Assembly: GCA_014218235.1 (NCBI GenBank)
Contig: CM024766.1
Coordinates: forward strand, 51,425,359-51,489,358
Direction of reading: 5' to 3'
From: Colocasia esculenta
Lineage: Eukaryota > Streptophyta > Magnoliopsida > Alismatales > Araceae
Length of the DNA: 64,000 nucleotides
Position numbers and translations under genes: made by a program. Each line of letters starts with the position of its first letter. Positions within the stretch are counted from its first letter, which is position 1. The notes beneath the pieces were generated by a model that was not told where the DNA came from, did not search any database, and saw only the letters and a list, made by a program, of their open reading frames with translations. Shown here piece after piece: positions 1 through 10,328 of this stretch.

Positions 1-236
1 TACCGGAACCGAAATTCTGATAAGCTAAGGTGTTTACCATAGTTTTACCTTTTGAGTTTATGATAGTTTATCGGAATAACCGATACCGATTCCGATTATT
101 TTTCAATTCTGTTTCCGATAGCTTATCGAAATATTCGATACCGATTCTGATAAGCTATCGGTATCATTTTCCGATTCCGAAACCGATAATTTTTATTAGA
201 ATCGGGTCGGAATATCGGGTTCCGTTTACACCCCTA
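1..236. mobile_element. Terminal part of a hAT-like DNA transposon
   Basis: The first 236 bases are dense in short CCGAT/ATCGG repeats in both orientations. They end with TTTACACCCCTA, which reads TAGGGGTGTAAACGG on the other strand. A (C/T)AGGG(G/A)TG-type end followed by repeated short subterminal motifs is typical of plant hAT (Ac-like) elements, where transposase binds the repeats. The other end and the 8-bp target duplication lie outside the window, so the family is inferred from end structure only. No transposase coding is visible. Confidence 0.55.
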
Positions 237-407
237 GTATTAATGTATTAAGTTTCCTTTTCTTACTCCTCGTATGGACTGTAACGAGGAAGTATTATGT
301 AAATTAAGCTTCCGCTATGACAGTGTTAAATGTGTAAGATTATAAGTTTCATTTCTTTTACCTATTTTCTATCATTTCCGATAAATGGACATTTATTAGG
401 ACGTGAT
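237..407. other. Unassigned AT-rich spacer
   Basis: This short stretch lies between the hAT-like end and the first recognisable base of element A's LTR. I see no gene or repeat in it. It may be host DNA, or it may mark the deletion that removed the first half of A's 5' LTR. Confidence 0.4.
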
Positions 408-1397
408 ACAACCCCTCAGGTAGGTCCCAACAGTCTAAGTGCCCTTGTTGTGTGTGAGGCGTGGACATGTGGTGTCTTCCTCCTGGCATAGTATGCCAAA
501 CGTTGAGAGCATCTCCGTCTGTGCGTATGTTGTGTTGCGTTGTACTTGTGTTTGTGCTGTGTTTCTTCCAAGCGTTGAGCTGGGCTCCGTCTGGATGACT
601 GGCATTGAGCTATTGTGCCGATGAGTCTGGGTGTCGAGTGTGACTCAATCCAGTGCGTGCCCCTTGTGGTGGTTACGAGCCGATTTCCGTAGGGCGGCTT
701 CTCCACCATTTGAGTCCGACGTAGGGGAAAACCGGTCGAGGACCAGACACAAGGTAGAGCGTCTGAGTGTGAACATGTGGCTAGGGTTTGAGGACTCTGT
801 AGTGTCAAGGCGCCAAGCCATAGGCCCTAGCTGGTCCTACCTTCTTGTGTGAGTGTGTTGTGACTGATGTTGTGTTTTGTTGGGTACTGTTGAGCCTGCA
901 AGGTTCTAGTCTTTTGACGTACTTCTGCGAGGAGTTGGGCGTCACATCACCAGTTTCTTTGTGCTTATGTAGTGTACTTGGTGTAGTTTACTTTCCTGCA
1001 CTTATTTTCGTACTGTTTACCAGTGGGGGTTAGCGTCCCTACTGGGTCTCATCTTGAGACTCACTCCCTTCCCTTTCAGGTGGTTTGTCATCGACTCTGG
1101 GTGCTAAGGAGCCGAATCACTCCGATGCGGGATCTGCTTAGCTGTTGAGAGTGGTACTTCTGTGTACGTACTTGTTGTACTCTTTACTTTTGTTGGATCT
1201 GCTCTGAGTTGTACAATTTTGTTAAATATATATATATAAATAATATTGGTTTGTTTTAGTTCTTGTGGTCTGTACATTTTCTTATATGATCTCCTCAGAC
1301 ACTTACCTTTAACCCTTCCAAGCTTCGGCTCATGGGTGGCAGTTCATGGTTCGGGTTACTAGTGGGTAACTGGTAATTCGGATCCTGGGTCGTTACA
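408..1397 (+). repeat. Element A, 5' LTR (truncated; 3' half only)
   Basis: It matches the 3' LTR pieces at 53017-53366 and 58134-58836. It starts abruptly at AACCCCTCAGG and ends with GGTCGTTACA before the primer site. By comparison with the 3' LTR, about 930 bp including the start, promoter and splice-donor-like site are missing. It retains the CTACTG hairpin (1043-1050 pairing with 1056-1063), CTCAC, the pyrimidine tract and CAG at 1077-1079. Confidence 0.88.
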
Positions 1398-1399
1398 GT

Positions 1400-1411
1400 T
1401 GGTATCAAAGC
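1400..1411 (+). promoter_or_regulatory. Element A primer binding site
   Basis: TGGTATCAAAGC starts two bases after the LTR end. It is one mismatch from the complement of the initiator tRNA-Met 3' end (TGGTATCAGAGC). It is the expected site for first-strand priming. Confidence 0.85.
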
Positions 1412-1539
1412 CAGGTTTGTCGAGACATATACGGGAATGTTACAAGTTGGTAACTCAAAGCACGAAGAGTATAGTAGCAACAAGCAAAATCAGAGTAGTT
1501 TTGTGTACTAATGGTTATTCATGTCCTGTATAGGTCTAT

Positions 1540-2760
1540 ATGGCACCGAGGCGACGCTGTGTTGAGGAGGTGGCTGAGCAGGCACCTCAGTAGAAGGCTC
1601 GAGATGCCCCACCATCATAGCAGGCACAGCCTAGGCCGCAGGATGCGCACAGTGGTGTTGCACCACCACCACCACCGCCACTACCCCCTCCCCATACAGC
1701 ACAGGAGTTTAACTGGACCTGTTTCCTTGAGGGGATGATGCAGCTAGTTGCTCAGCACCGTGACACTCCAGCACCTCTGGGAGGTCATGAGAGGGTGTTG
1801 AGGGAGTTCTTGCAGTTTTAGCCTCCCCAGTTTGACGGTCAGCCAGACCCAGACGCAGCCCGGTCGTGGTTAGACATTGTGGAGCGAACCTTCCGTTCCA
1901 TGGAGTGTGCAGAGGAGGAGAGGGTCATGTTGGCGAATTACCAGTTGCAGAGTCAGGCACTGTCTTGGTGAACTTCGGAGTGGGAGACTACTTTTCAGTC
2001 TCGCCCACTCACGCAGATCACTTGGCAGAGTTTGTTGTAGCTTTTGAGAGAGCTTTCTGCCCTACCTATGTCAGGACTGAGAGGTTGTACCAATTCCTAG
2101 ACTTGGCACAGGGCAAGATGACAATGGTCTAGTACAGAGCCACATTTGTGGAGTTGGGGCGCTATGCGCCACATATTATGGTAGATGAGAGCCTAAGGAC
2201 CCAGTAGTTTGTAAGAGGACTGAGGCTAGAGCTCAAGCAGGCACTAATAGTTGCTCGCGTCACCGACTTGAACACGACCTATCAGACATCGACAACTTTA
2301 GAGTCTGACACTTTATAGACCCGTAGACAGACCAGAGTTGTTTAGACGCAGGTAGGTCCTTCCCAATAGAAGCAGCAGCAGAGTACTTCCCAGCAGACTC
2401 TGAGGACCATGACTTCTTTTGCATCTTCCTCTGTGGGGACGACGTCGAGGTCAGGGTCTAGGAGGAGGTTTCTTCGTGACAGGAGGCAGTCAGAGCAGAG
2501 GCAGTTTTCAGTGGTGAGTGTCCAGCAGCCTATTGGGCAGCCACAGTAGTAGGGCCAGTGTTCTTTTGCTGGCAGGTGTTATTGGTGTGACCAGCTAGGT
2601 CACATGGCGCGAGATTGCCCCTTGTTACCTCGAGACCCGTAGCAGCAGAGTCAGCCTCAGTTGCGTACGCAGCAGCAGCAGCAACAGGTTCCTGTGCAGT
2701 AGCATTAGTAGAGTTCGAGTTCAAACAGGCCGAGGACCAGGGCTCGTGTCATGCACATGA
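1540..2760 (+). pseudogene. Element A gag (capsid and zinc knuckle), degenerate
   Basis: It starts with ATGGCACCGAGGCGACG, the counterpart of the gag start of D at 14391. The order is a proline/glutamine-rich N-terminus, the capsid core (around 1800-2300) and a CCHC zinc knuckle around 2577-2618. Many in-frame TAG codons occupy positions where D has CAG (for example near 1818, 2130 and 2205), along with frameshifts. Gag would form virus-like particles and bind genomic RNA. This copy cannot be translated. Confidence 0.85.
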
Positions 2761-4903
2761 CCAGAGCAAAGGCAGGGCAACTCAGCTTGTGAAAGAAACT
2801 GTGACTATTTTTTATTTTGTAGCCAGAGTTTTGTTTGATACCGATGCCTCCCACTCTTTGTGTCTGAGGAGTTTTTAGACTCCCTTGGGGAGCTAGACAT
2901 GGGAGTGTCTAGTGAGCTTGTTGTGGAGCTACCGACAGGTGATTTTTCCCTTACCTCGTACTATGTTGAGGAGGTACCAGTGTAGATGCAGGGTCAAAGT
3001 TTGCCAGCTCGGTTGTTTGCTATGCAGTTGTAGGATTTTGACGTGATTCTGGGTATGGACTGGCTCGAGCAATGTGGTGCAGTAATGGATTGCAGGAAGA
3101 AGAGGGTGTACCTTCAGATACCCAGAGGAGTTGTCTTCTACTTCTAGGGTATCGTACCTCTTACTTCCTGTTTTCTGATTTCTACTTTGAGAGCACAGAG
3201 GTTGTTGGCTTCTGGGTGCCAGGGTTTTCTTACTACTATTGTTCTTGCTGACCAGACGACTCATGGTGTGGGTGACATTCCAGTAGTTTGTGAGTTCACA
3301 GATGTCTTTCTAGATGAGCTACCTAGTTTACCTCCAAATAGAGAGATTGAGTTTACCATTGAGCTTGTTCTTGGCACTGCACCTTTTGCGCAGGCACTAT
3401 ACCGCATGGCACCAGCAGAATTGAGGCAACTGAAGAGGCAGTTGGAGGAGCTGCTGGATAAAGGCTATATTCTCCCTAGCTCTTCTCCCTAGGGGTCTCC
3501 AATATTATTTTGTGAAGTAGAACGATGGTAGCCTGTGATTGTGTATTGATTACAAGAAGTTGAATTAGGTGACCATCAAGAATAGTTACCCTCTACCTAG
3601 GATTGATGATCTCTTCGATCAGCTTAGTCAGCTCAAGTTTTCTCCAGGATTGACCTGAGGTCAAGCTACTATTAGTTGCGGATCAAAGATTCAGATGTGG
3701 AGAGGATAACTTTCAGGACCAGATATGAGAATTTTGAGGTTTTGGTGATGCCATTCGGGCTCACCAATGCGCCAACGGTCATTATGAATCTGATGCATAG
3801 AGTGTTCCACCAGTACCTGGACCAGTTTTTCGCGGTGTTTATTGATGACATTCTGGTGTACTTTACTTCAAAGGAGCACACCTAGAACCTGAGGATCGTG
3901 TTATAGACTCTGCTAGAGCACCAGTTGTATGCCATGCTCAGCAAGTGTGAGCTTTGGATGCAGTAGGTTCACTTTTTGAGACACGTGATCTCAGGTGACG
4001 GAGTTTCAGTGGATCCAACAAAGGTCGAGGCAGTTTTGCGATGGGAGAGACCCCATACAGTGATAGAGATTCGCACTTTTATGGGTTTGGCTGGTTACTA
4101 CCGCAGATTTATTAGAGATTTTTCACAGATTGCAACACCCCTGACTCGTTTGACAAGGAAGGGAGTACCTTTTGAGTGGTTGAAGCAGTGTGAGTAGAGC
4201 TTCATGGAGTTGAAATGACTGCTTACATCAGCGCCAGTCCTAGTGTTGCCTTCAGGTACTGAGGGTTTCGAGGTCTGCACAGATGCTTCCGATGTTGGTT
4301 TAGAAGCAGTTCGAATGCAGCATGGTAGAGTGGTGGCTTATGCGTCGCATCAGCTGAAGCCCCACGAGGAGAGTTACCCGACCCACAACTTGGAGCTGGC
4401 AGTCGTGGTCTTTGGTTTGAGGATTTGACGTCTCTACTTGTACGGAGTGAGGTTTGTGGTTTGCACTGACCACCAGAGTCTGCGGTATGTCTTTTCACAG
4501 AGGGATTTGAATATGAGGCAGCGACGCTAGATGGAATACTTGAAGGACTATGATTTCAACATTGAGTATCAGCCTAGGAAGGCTAATGTAGTGGCAGATG
4601 CACTGAGCAGGAAGGCACAGATTAGCCATCTCACGTTGAGAGAGTGGCAGTTGTGGCAGTCTGTAGCAGAGGGGTCCTTCAGAGTTTCCTCCAGGCGACA
4701 ACAGTGTTTGCTTGCTAGTTTACTTGTTGCTCCAGCCATTACTTGGTAGGTTATAGAGGCACAACTGGCAGATCCTGAGTTGCACAAAGTGTTGCTGCTT
4801 CCAGAGGTTGCGTTGTGCGATGACAGGACTGTTAGGTTCCACGATAGACTCTATGTGCCAGTTGAGGAGTCTGTCAGGAGAGTAGTGTTGCAGGAGGCAC
4901 ATG
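2761..4903 (+). pseudogene. Element A pol, first part: protease, reverse transcriptase, RNase H
   Basis: The protease motif at about 2828-2850 reads D-T-D-A instead of D-S/T-G-A, so a catalytic-loop glycine is lost. RT can be followed from about 3400, and its F-I-D-D active site is intact at about 3838-3849. RNase H follows (CTDAS at about 4276), then the linker with VVADALSRK at about 4590. Stop codons and frameshifts are scattered throughout. The frame breaks off at 4903 inside the integrase N-terminus, where solo LTR G is inserted, and resumes at 37428. Confidence 0.88.
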
Positions 4904-5807
4904 TGTAACAACCCGATCTCCAGGACCCCCGCTAAGGACCCTGAATGTCATGCCGCCACCCACGGATCCGAAGACCCGGAAGGGTTAGAATTTAGTCCAG
5001 TGAGATAAGCAATGAATTCAAATAACTATAACAGAAAGTTTGTACAATAATAAGGAAATGATGTACAACATGTCCCAAATAAAAGTACAGGTACAGAAAG
5101 AAAGGTGCAGTCCTTAAGGGGCATACCCGGAGGACTTGCAAAAAGGCAACTCTCGACTCACTCCTATACAAGCGCTCACGCTCACAACTCACACTACTGG
5201 CAACGCACGGTGTACAAACTGCCACCACAACCATCTGGCAATGAACTCCTACGACAGCGAGTCCCTACCTGAAAAGAGTAGGGGGTGAGCCTCGCGAACA
5301 AGGCTCAGTAGGGATAACCAGTCCCTTACCAGCCAGAGCAGCAGGAACTCCAATGAAAGCGGAAGCAAACTATTCTACAAAGTAGTAAAGCAGAAAACAC
5401 CTACTGCAGAGTACTACAAAGCAGTGAAACAGAGTAATGCCACGACCCACAACCAGGGTCGGGCCAAATACGACTCCCGCAGAACCAGCGGAGTCAAACA
5501 CAATGCGGAAGCAACACCTCAACACTCACCCACCGAGACAGAGAAGCTCACGGAACACCGGAGCAACCAAGTGAGACCAGAGTCTCACGACACAAGCACT
5601 GAACATCCCAGACCTCCACGAGGTCGGGAAGGAACAACCAAGTGTCACCACGAAAGACACTGAGCAACCACGTGAGAAGGAACGTCTCACCACAGGCACG
5701 GCCACCTCAGACCTCCACATGGTCGAGGACCCACAAGCAGAACCACCCTGCACCTCTGACACGCCACGAGGTCAGGGAACTACATACTCCAGTGCCACCA
5801 CAGACGG
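4904..5807 (-). repeat. Element G, left arm (3' end of the LTR)
   Basis: Read on the minus strand, it carries the perfect 7-bp stem TGAGCCT/AGGCTCA (5286-5292 with 5301-5307, loop of 8). CTCACC, a pyrimidine tract and TTTTCAG|GTAGG follow, with AG at 5269-5270. The arm ends at the GACGG duplication (5803-5807) made by insertion of B. No reading frame of note. Confidence 0.85.
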
Positions 5808-6234
5808 TGTAGCAACCTGGATTTTGGAAAATAAATTTAATAACTTAAATATATATATATATATAAGCAATTATAAAATCAAATAAAAGAGAATTAAATA
5901 AAACCCATTAAAAGAAAATAATTAATGGGCTTTGTTAAATGGACCCATTAGAAATTAGTGGGCTAAAACAGAGATTTTAAAAAGGGAAATAATAGAAAAA
6001 TATCCAAAATTCGTAACTAAAATATTACTTAAATAAAAAGAGGGTATTTAATGTATTAAAATAAGTGATATGAGTTGGATTTGGAATCCTAAACCTACCC
6101 TAATTGCTTGGCCACGAAATCCTCTCTCTCTCAACCCAATTAGGAGATCTCTTGCTTAAAAATGGGAGAGGAAAATAGGAAATTCAGAATTTAATGGGAA
6201 TTAGACTTAAACTAGGAAAGGGAATGGGGAGAAG

Positions 6235-6242
6235 TTTAAATA
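6235..6242 (+). promoter_or_regulatory. Candidate TATA box in B's LTR
   Basis: TTTAAATA lies about 160 bases upstream of the splice-donor-like AAAG|GTAGG and is followed by a C/T- then purine-rich leader, as in a plant promoter. The same box is at 32861-32868 in the 3' LTR. The alternative TATATAAA at 8013-8020 (34621-34628 in the other copy) lies inside the predicted intron. Which one is used is unknown. Confidence 0.4.
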
Positions 6243-6399
6243 CTTCTCTAAAACCCTCATGGTCAGCCCTAGCTTGTGCCAAGAGGTTGCTGGACCAGGA
6301 GGAGAGGCCAAGAGGAGGAGAAATCGTGAGGATAAAGGATCTTCCAAGTTTCTTCCCGAGTTCTTCACCTTCAAATCCAGAAGAGGGAAAACGTGAAAG

Positions 6400-8474
6400 G
6401 TAGGCATTCTCACGAGCATAAACTATAAAAATTTAACTGTAGATTTTTCCCATCATCATGAGCAAAGCCCTTAAATTTCGTATTTTTCCTTCACCCAATC
6501 TTTTGTTCTTAAATTTCGAAGTTCTGCAACTTACATGACCCCGAGCCCCCTTCCTAACTCTTGATCTCTATGTATACTAAATCACATGCCATGAAATTTT
6601 TATTGCAGATACTGATGATAGTTAGGCTTCTTTTGCCCTTGAAAGCCCTAATTTTCATCAACCCTACTTCGAGAATTAAATCTTTCATATCTCCTGTACC
6701 CAGATTCATGTTCTTCATGTTTAACTTGGATGGACGATGTCGAAACCCTGATTGTCCTCAAATTCCTAATTATTGGGAATACTATTGCATGCCTAGATTC
6801 GTTTGCAATTATTTTCATGATTTTTCATCGATTGTGCCATTAGTTCTTAATTTTTGAACGACCCTATATCAAAACATGGTAAGTTTGGACCAAGAACCAA
6901 GAACATGCCAGATCTCTGTCGGACTCGGGCCAAGGACCTGAGAACGCGACGGCCCGATAGGCCACGTTCTCAGGCAGATCGCGACATGAACCCCCATCGT
7001 GACCTGATCGCCTGGTCTGACAGCCCTGTCACCTTCTTCATACGAACCCGTCACGATCGGACGGCCTGTTTTGGAACACCCGTCGTGATCTGTACAAGGC
7101 CCTGTCGCGTTTTCCTCTAAGCCCATCGCGACCCCTACTGGGCTGCGTCGCGATCTCAGATTTGGCCTAAAAACCTGATTTTGTGCAAGTCTTGACGCTC
7201 CACAGTAATCCTCATATCATGTTAACTAACTTAATTACAGAAAAACAAAGTTGTAAGTATTGGTTATATTTTAACTAATAAAAGTCAATCACTTGACCTA
7301 TCATATCTATGATTTCATGACACTTACACACACTTTGAAACCATTTAAATATGGCTTAATTAGCATGAACATGTTATATAATTTATCTCGTAATTTATGT
7401 AATTAAATTGCCTCATGCTTAATTATACTTGTGTACATTTTCTCGCGATGTTTTGGAACACCGATACCGACGCTCCATTGTTCTAGAATTCCTCTAGAAT
7501 GTTGAGCACTTGTTTCTATAATTACCCTCTTTCTTGACTTAGACGAACTCTCCGTCGGATATTCCTTCTGCCGGACTAGTGAGTCTTTGTTCAAGGCCTC
7601 CGTAAGTCTCCTCTGCCCATGGATTCCCACATGGTCGACGAGCCAGTTATACCCCAACACCTAAGTTACCCTTTAGGGATCAATACGATCCAAACGACCA
7701 TTAGAAGTTCACTCTCATCTTGAATCACGCCGGACCTCTGGACCTGCGCTTAACATGGCCAGTGGAAGGGTTGTGAGTTCCACCTGACTACCAACACCAA
7801 GTGCGCGTGTTGTGCAACTGTTACTATTGCCTGATTACTCGACGTGTTATGTGCAATGTCCACTAGCTCTCATCTATACTCTATTCGCTCATCTATTCAC
7901 GTTCTCTCTACTATCTCGTCTATTCATCTAGTGCTCTCATCTATATCTTGGTACTCTTTATTGGCCATTAACGGATTGTCTAAAGATAAACAATATAACC
8001 AATGTCTGGCAATATATAAAGGGCCCGATCTGGTCTTGGGATGTGCGCCCAAAAGTGCTAGTGCCCATGGGAGTTAAATGATCAGAGTGTTTGGCATTAC
8101 ACTCGAGTGCTATCTATCTCGACTATCTAAAATGACAATCCAAAGTGCTATATTCTCTCGTTGTCCATTGACAATAAAGTGCTATGCTATACTCGTTGTG
8201 CTATTGCCATATTTTGTGCTATTGTGCTATGGCCATCTTGCTATTTTTGTGTTATTCCCAACACTTGTGCTATTTTTGGAAAGTTTATATTTAGAAAGTC
8301 TTGCTATTTCGATCATGCGCTATCCTGCTATCTTTTACCATATTTGACTCTCTCGCTCTATCATTAGTTACTCTGCTTTTAATGCATTAATTATTTAAAG
8401 CCTGCTTTACTATTGAGATTTAAGTCCTACTGGGTGTTATCGCTCACCTGCGTTATTTGTCGTTGTGTTCTCAG
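6400..8474 (+). other. Predicted leader intron in B's 5' LTR
   Basis: The donor-like site is GAAAG|GTAGGC (GT at 6400-6401) and the acceptor-like site is TTCTCAG|G (AG at 8473-8474). CTCAC at 8444-8448 is a candidate branch site about 27 bases upstream. The same pair occurs in the 3' LTR (33027 to 35082). The hairpin before the branch site is short here (GGTG/CACC). This is inferred by comparison with the other LTRs and there is no transcript evidence. Confidence 0.45.
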
Positions 8475-8775
8475 GTGAGACCGAGGATGAACTATACACT
8501 CAAGAGGACGGGAACGACCAAGAGTGACGTGACGAGTACCCTAGCGCCCTAGAAATATGTTATAGTCTTAGATAGTCTTTTACTTTATTTCAATGTAATT
8601 GGGCCATATAGATTGGCTCTGATATTAGTGGTTGTAACTAGACATTTGAAAGTTATTAATGAGAAAGATTTTCTTTAGTATTAATCATTGTCCAATGGTT
8701 TAATGTCTAGTACTTGCTCTGTACCGTTTACTTGCAACTGCCTCACGTTCTGATATTCCGCATCGGGGTGTGACA

Positions 8776-8981
8776 GTTTTGTGGTATCAGATCCTAGGTT
8801 GTTCTTAAGTATAGGATGATCTAGGTTAACCTGCCTCGACTAGAGTCAATTATCCTACCTATGTGAGTTGTGGTTAGAGCCAAGGGTAACTAGCTAAAAT
8901 TAATGAACTCACACATGCACGAATTAAATTCCACATCAATATCATGACAATAAGTTATTTTTTAGGAACTAAACAATCAAG
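8776..8981 (+). promoter_or_regulatory. Element B primer binding site and untranslated leader
   Basis: TGGTATCAGATCC at 8782-8794 matches the initiator tRNA-Met site in its first ten bases, seven bases after the LTR end. The rest is untranslated leader up to the gag start codon at 8982. Confidence 0.75.
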
Positions 8982-9482
8982 ATGACTGTTGAACGTGCTC
9001 AAATGAGGGGCATGCAACAAACCATCCAAGAATTGACGTGCGCCATTGTGCAAGCTATCCAAGGGGGTGGCAATCGTTGTGCAGGCGACCTACATCGCAA
9101 CTTCAGAAGTCTGAACCCACCTCGGTTCAGCCGATCCACGGATCTGGATGAAGCTGAGCACTGGCTCAAAGAGACGGAAAGAATTTTTCGTGTCATACAA
9201 TGTGCAGCGCGGGATAAGCTGCTGCTAGCCACATTCCAACTCGAAAAGGACGCCCGCGCTTGGTGGGAGTCTATGGAAGCGACCATAGCTAATGGTCAGT
9301 TCACCTGGACCGAGTTCTAGGAAGCTTTTAATTCCAAATACTTCTCGGAGCGTGTGCAAGAAAGGAAGGCTGCAGAATTTGCTGCTCTGAAACAACGAAG
9401 CTTGACTGTGGCCGAATATGAAGCCCAGTTCTCTAGACTGGCAAGGTATGCTGAACACCTGGTGAACACGGAGAGAATGAAG
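8982..9482 (+). pseudogene. Element B gag, N-terminal part (split by copia C)
   Basis: The frame opens with ATGACTGTTGAACGT. It encodes a retrotransposon capsid domain with the familiar pattern of ...FRSLNPPRFSRSTD... then A-E-H-W-L, E-R-I-F and A-R-A-W-W. One in-frame TAG (9318-9320, where WTEF is followed by EAFN) interrupts it, and the same frame continues to 9482. The TGAAG duplication at 9478-9482 then marks the insertion of C. The frame resumes without shift at 25271 (AKHFLSGLKP). Confidence 0.9.
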
Positions 9483-9843
9483 TGTTGGAGATGTGTACCT
9501 GATGCGGAAGCCATCCCACGTGCGAGGAGGAAGACGACGCCGGTAGACGAACAATGTACGGACGTCGGGAAGAGAGACGCGTAACCCGCTGCGCTCTCTG
9601 TCTGGTTTTCTCTCTCTATGTGTCTGTAGTTGTGTGTATGACCTGATGGGGAGTCTCACACATATTTATAGAGAGGAGGGACCAGTCCCAATGGGCCTGA
9701 GCAGGATCCCACCCAGAACAGGATCCAATTGGGCATTTAATGGGTTAAGCCCAATAACATGTTCCTTTAACTGGACCTAATGGTGTGTCTTAAGATGTGC
9801 GGCCCAATACAAGTGGACCACTAATATTAGGTAAAACCCAACA
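9483..9843 (-). repeat. Element C, 3' LTR
   Basis: It is a 361-bp LTR nearly identical to 24905-25265. A TATAAATA box on the minus strand is at 9663-9670, about 180 bases into the LTR. The polypurine tract (minus-strand AAGTGGGAGAA) abuts it at 9844-9854. Confidence 0.95.
9663..9670 (-). promoter_or_regulatory. TATA box of C's LTR
   Basis: TATAAATA on the minus strand sits mid-LTR, where a copia U3 promoter is expected. The same box is at 25085-25092 in the 5' LTR, which would be the working promoter. Confidence 0.65.
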
Positions 9844-10328
9844 TTCTCCCACTTGGTCCAACTTGTCACAAGTACATCAAATCTTCCTTTGAAAACATAC
9901 ATATAATATAGACTGATATAGTTTTAAAAGGACTCTTGAAGATTTGATGTCTTGGGCTTGCACCTGAAGGGAAAAACATGGTACATGCGCGCATGATTAA
10001 AACCAAAACCACACACCACTCCAATTAATGGAACCTGAAGAGTTCAAATATAGTAAATCAAATGACATGGGTCATGGCGGTAAACGCATTCAAATTACAC
10101 ACCACCTTCCACGTACCACAATGCCACCAACTCACTACAATTGAACACCAAACCTGAAATCATAGATAAACTCAAACTTAATGTTTATCTACTGGTCACC
10201 ACTTAAGCATGTATTCTGCTAAACCATAGCCAACATGTATACACAAATAAATGGAATAGGCAGAAAACAATAGAAGAATCATGACATTGATGTGATCACA
10301 AATAACAACATAATGTCAACTGAAAGTG
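9844..10328 (-). other. Element C polypurine tract and 3' untranslated region
   Basis: The minus-strand purine run next to the LTR (9844-9854) would prime plus-strand DNA synthesis. The remaining 470 bp up to the stop of the RNase H frame is noncoding and AT-rich. I see no further feature. Confidence 0.7.

Larger units (their letters stand above)
5808..8775 (+). repeat. Element B, 5' LTR
   Basis: It begins TGTAGCAACCTGG and ends GGGGTGTGACA. Features in order: an AT-rich start with a TATA repeat at 5850-5865; a TTTAAATA promoter-like box at 6235-6242; AAAG|GTAGG at 6399-6404; a GTCGCGA-rich cluster at 6930-7165; a second TATATAAA at 8013-8020 preceded by CCAAT; CTACTGGG-hairpin-CTCACC at 8428-8448; and TTCTCAG|GTGAG at 8474/8475. 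Compared with the 3' LTR it lacks a 28-bp TCGCGA unit and carries about 45 bp around 7338-7385 that the other copy lacks. Confidence 0.92.

Noticed and set aside
7403..7660. 85-codon minus-strand open frame in B's LTR, partly shared with C's leader
   Set aside because: Seven of ten differences in the shared part change amino acids and B's other LTR copy is disrupted, so no protein selection is visible. It is kept as a shared DNA module only.
8013..8020. TATATAAA with upstream CCAAT as the main promoter of B
   Set aside because: Good by sequence, but it lies inside the predicted leader intron, whereas TTTAAATA at 6235 has the layout shared with the other LTRs. Kept only as an alternative.
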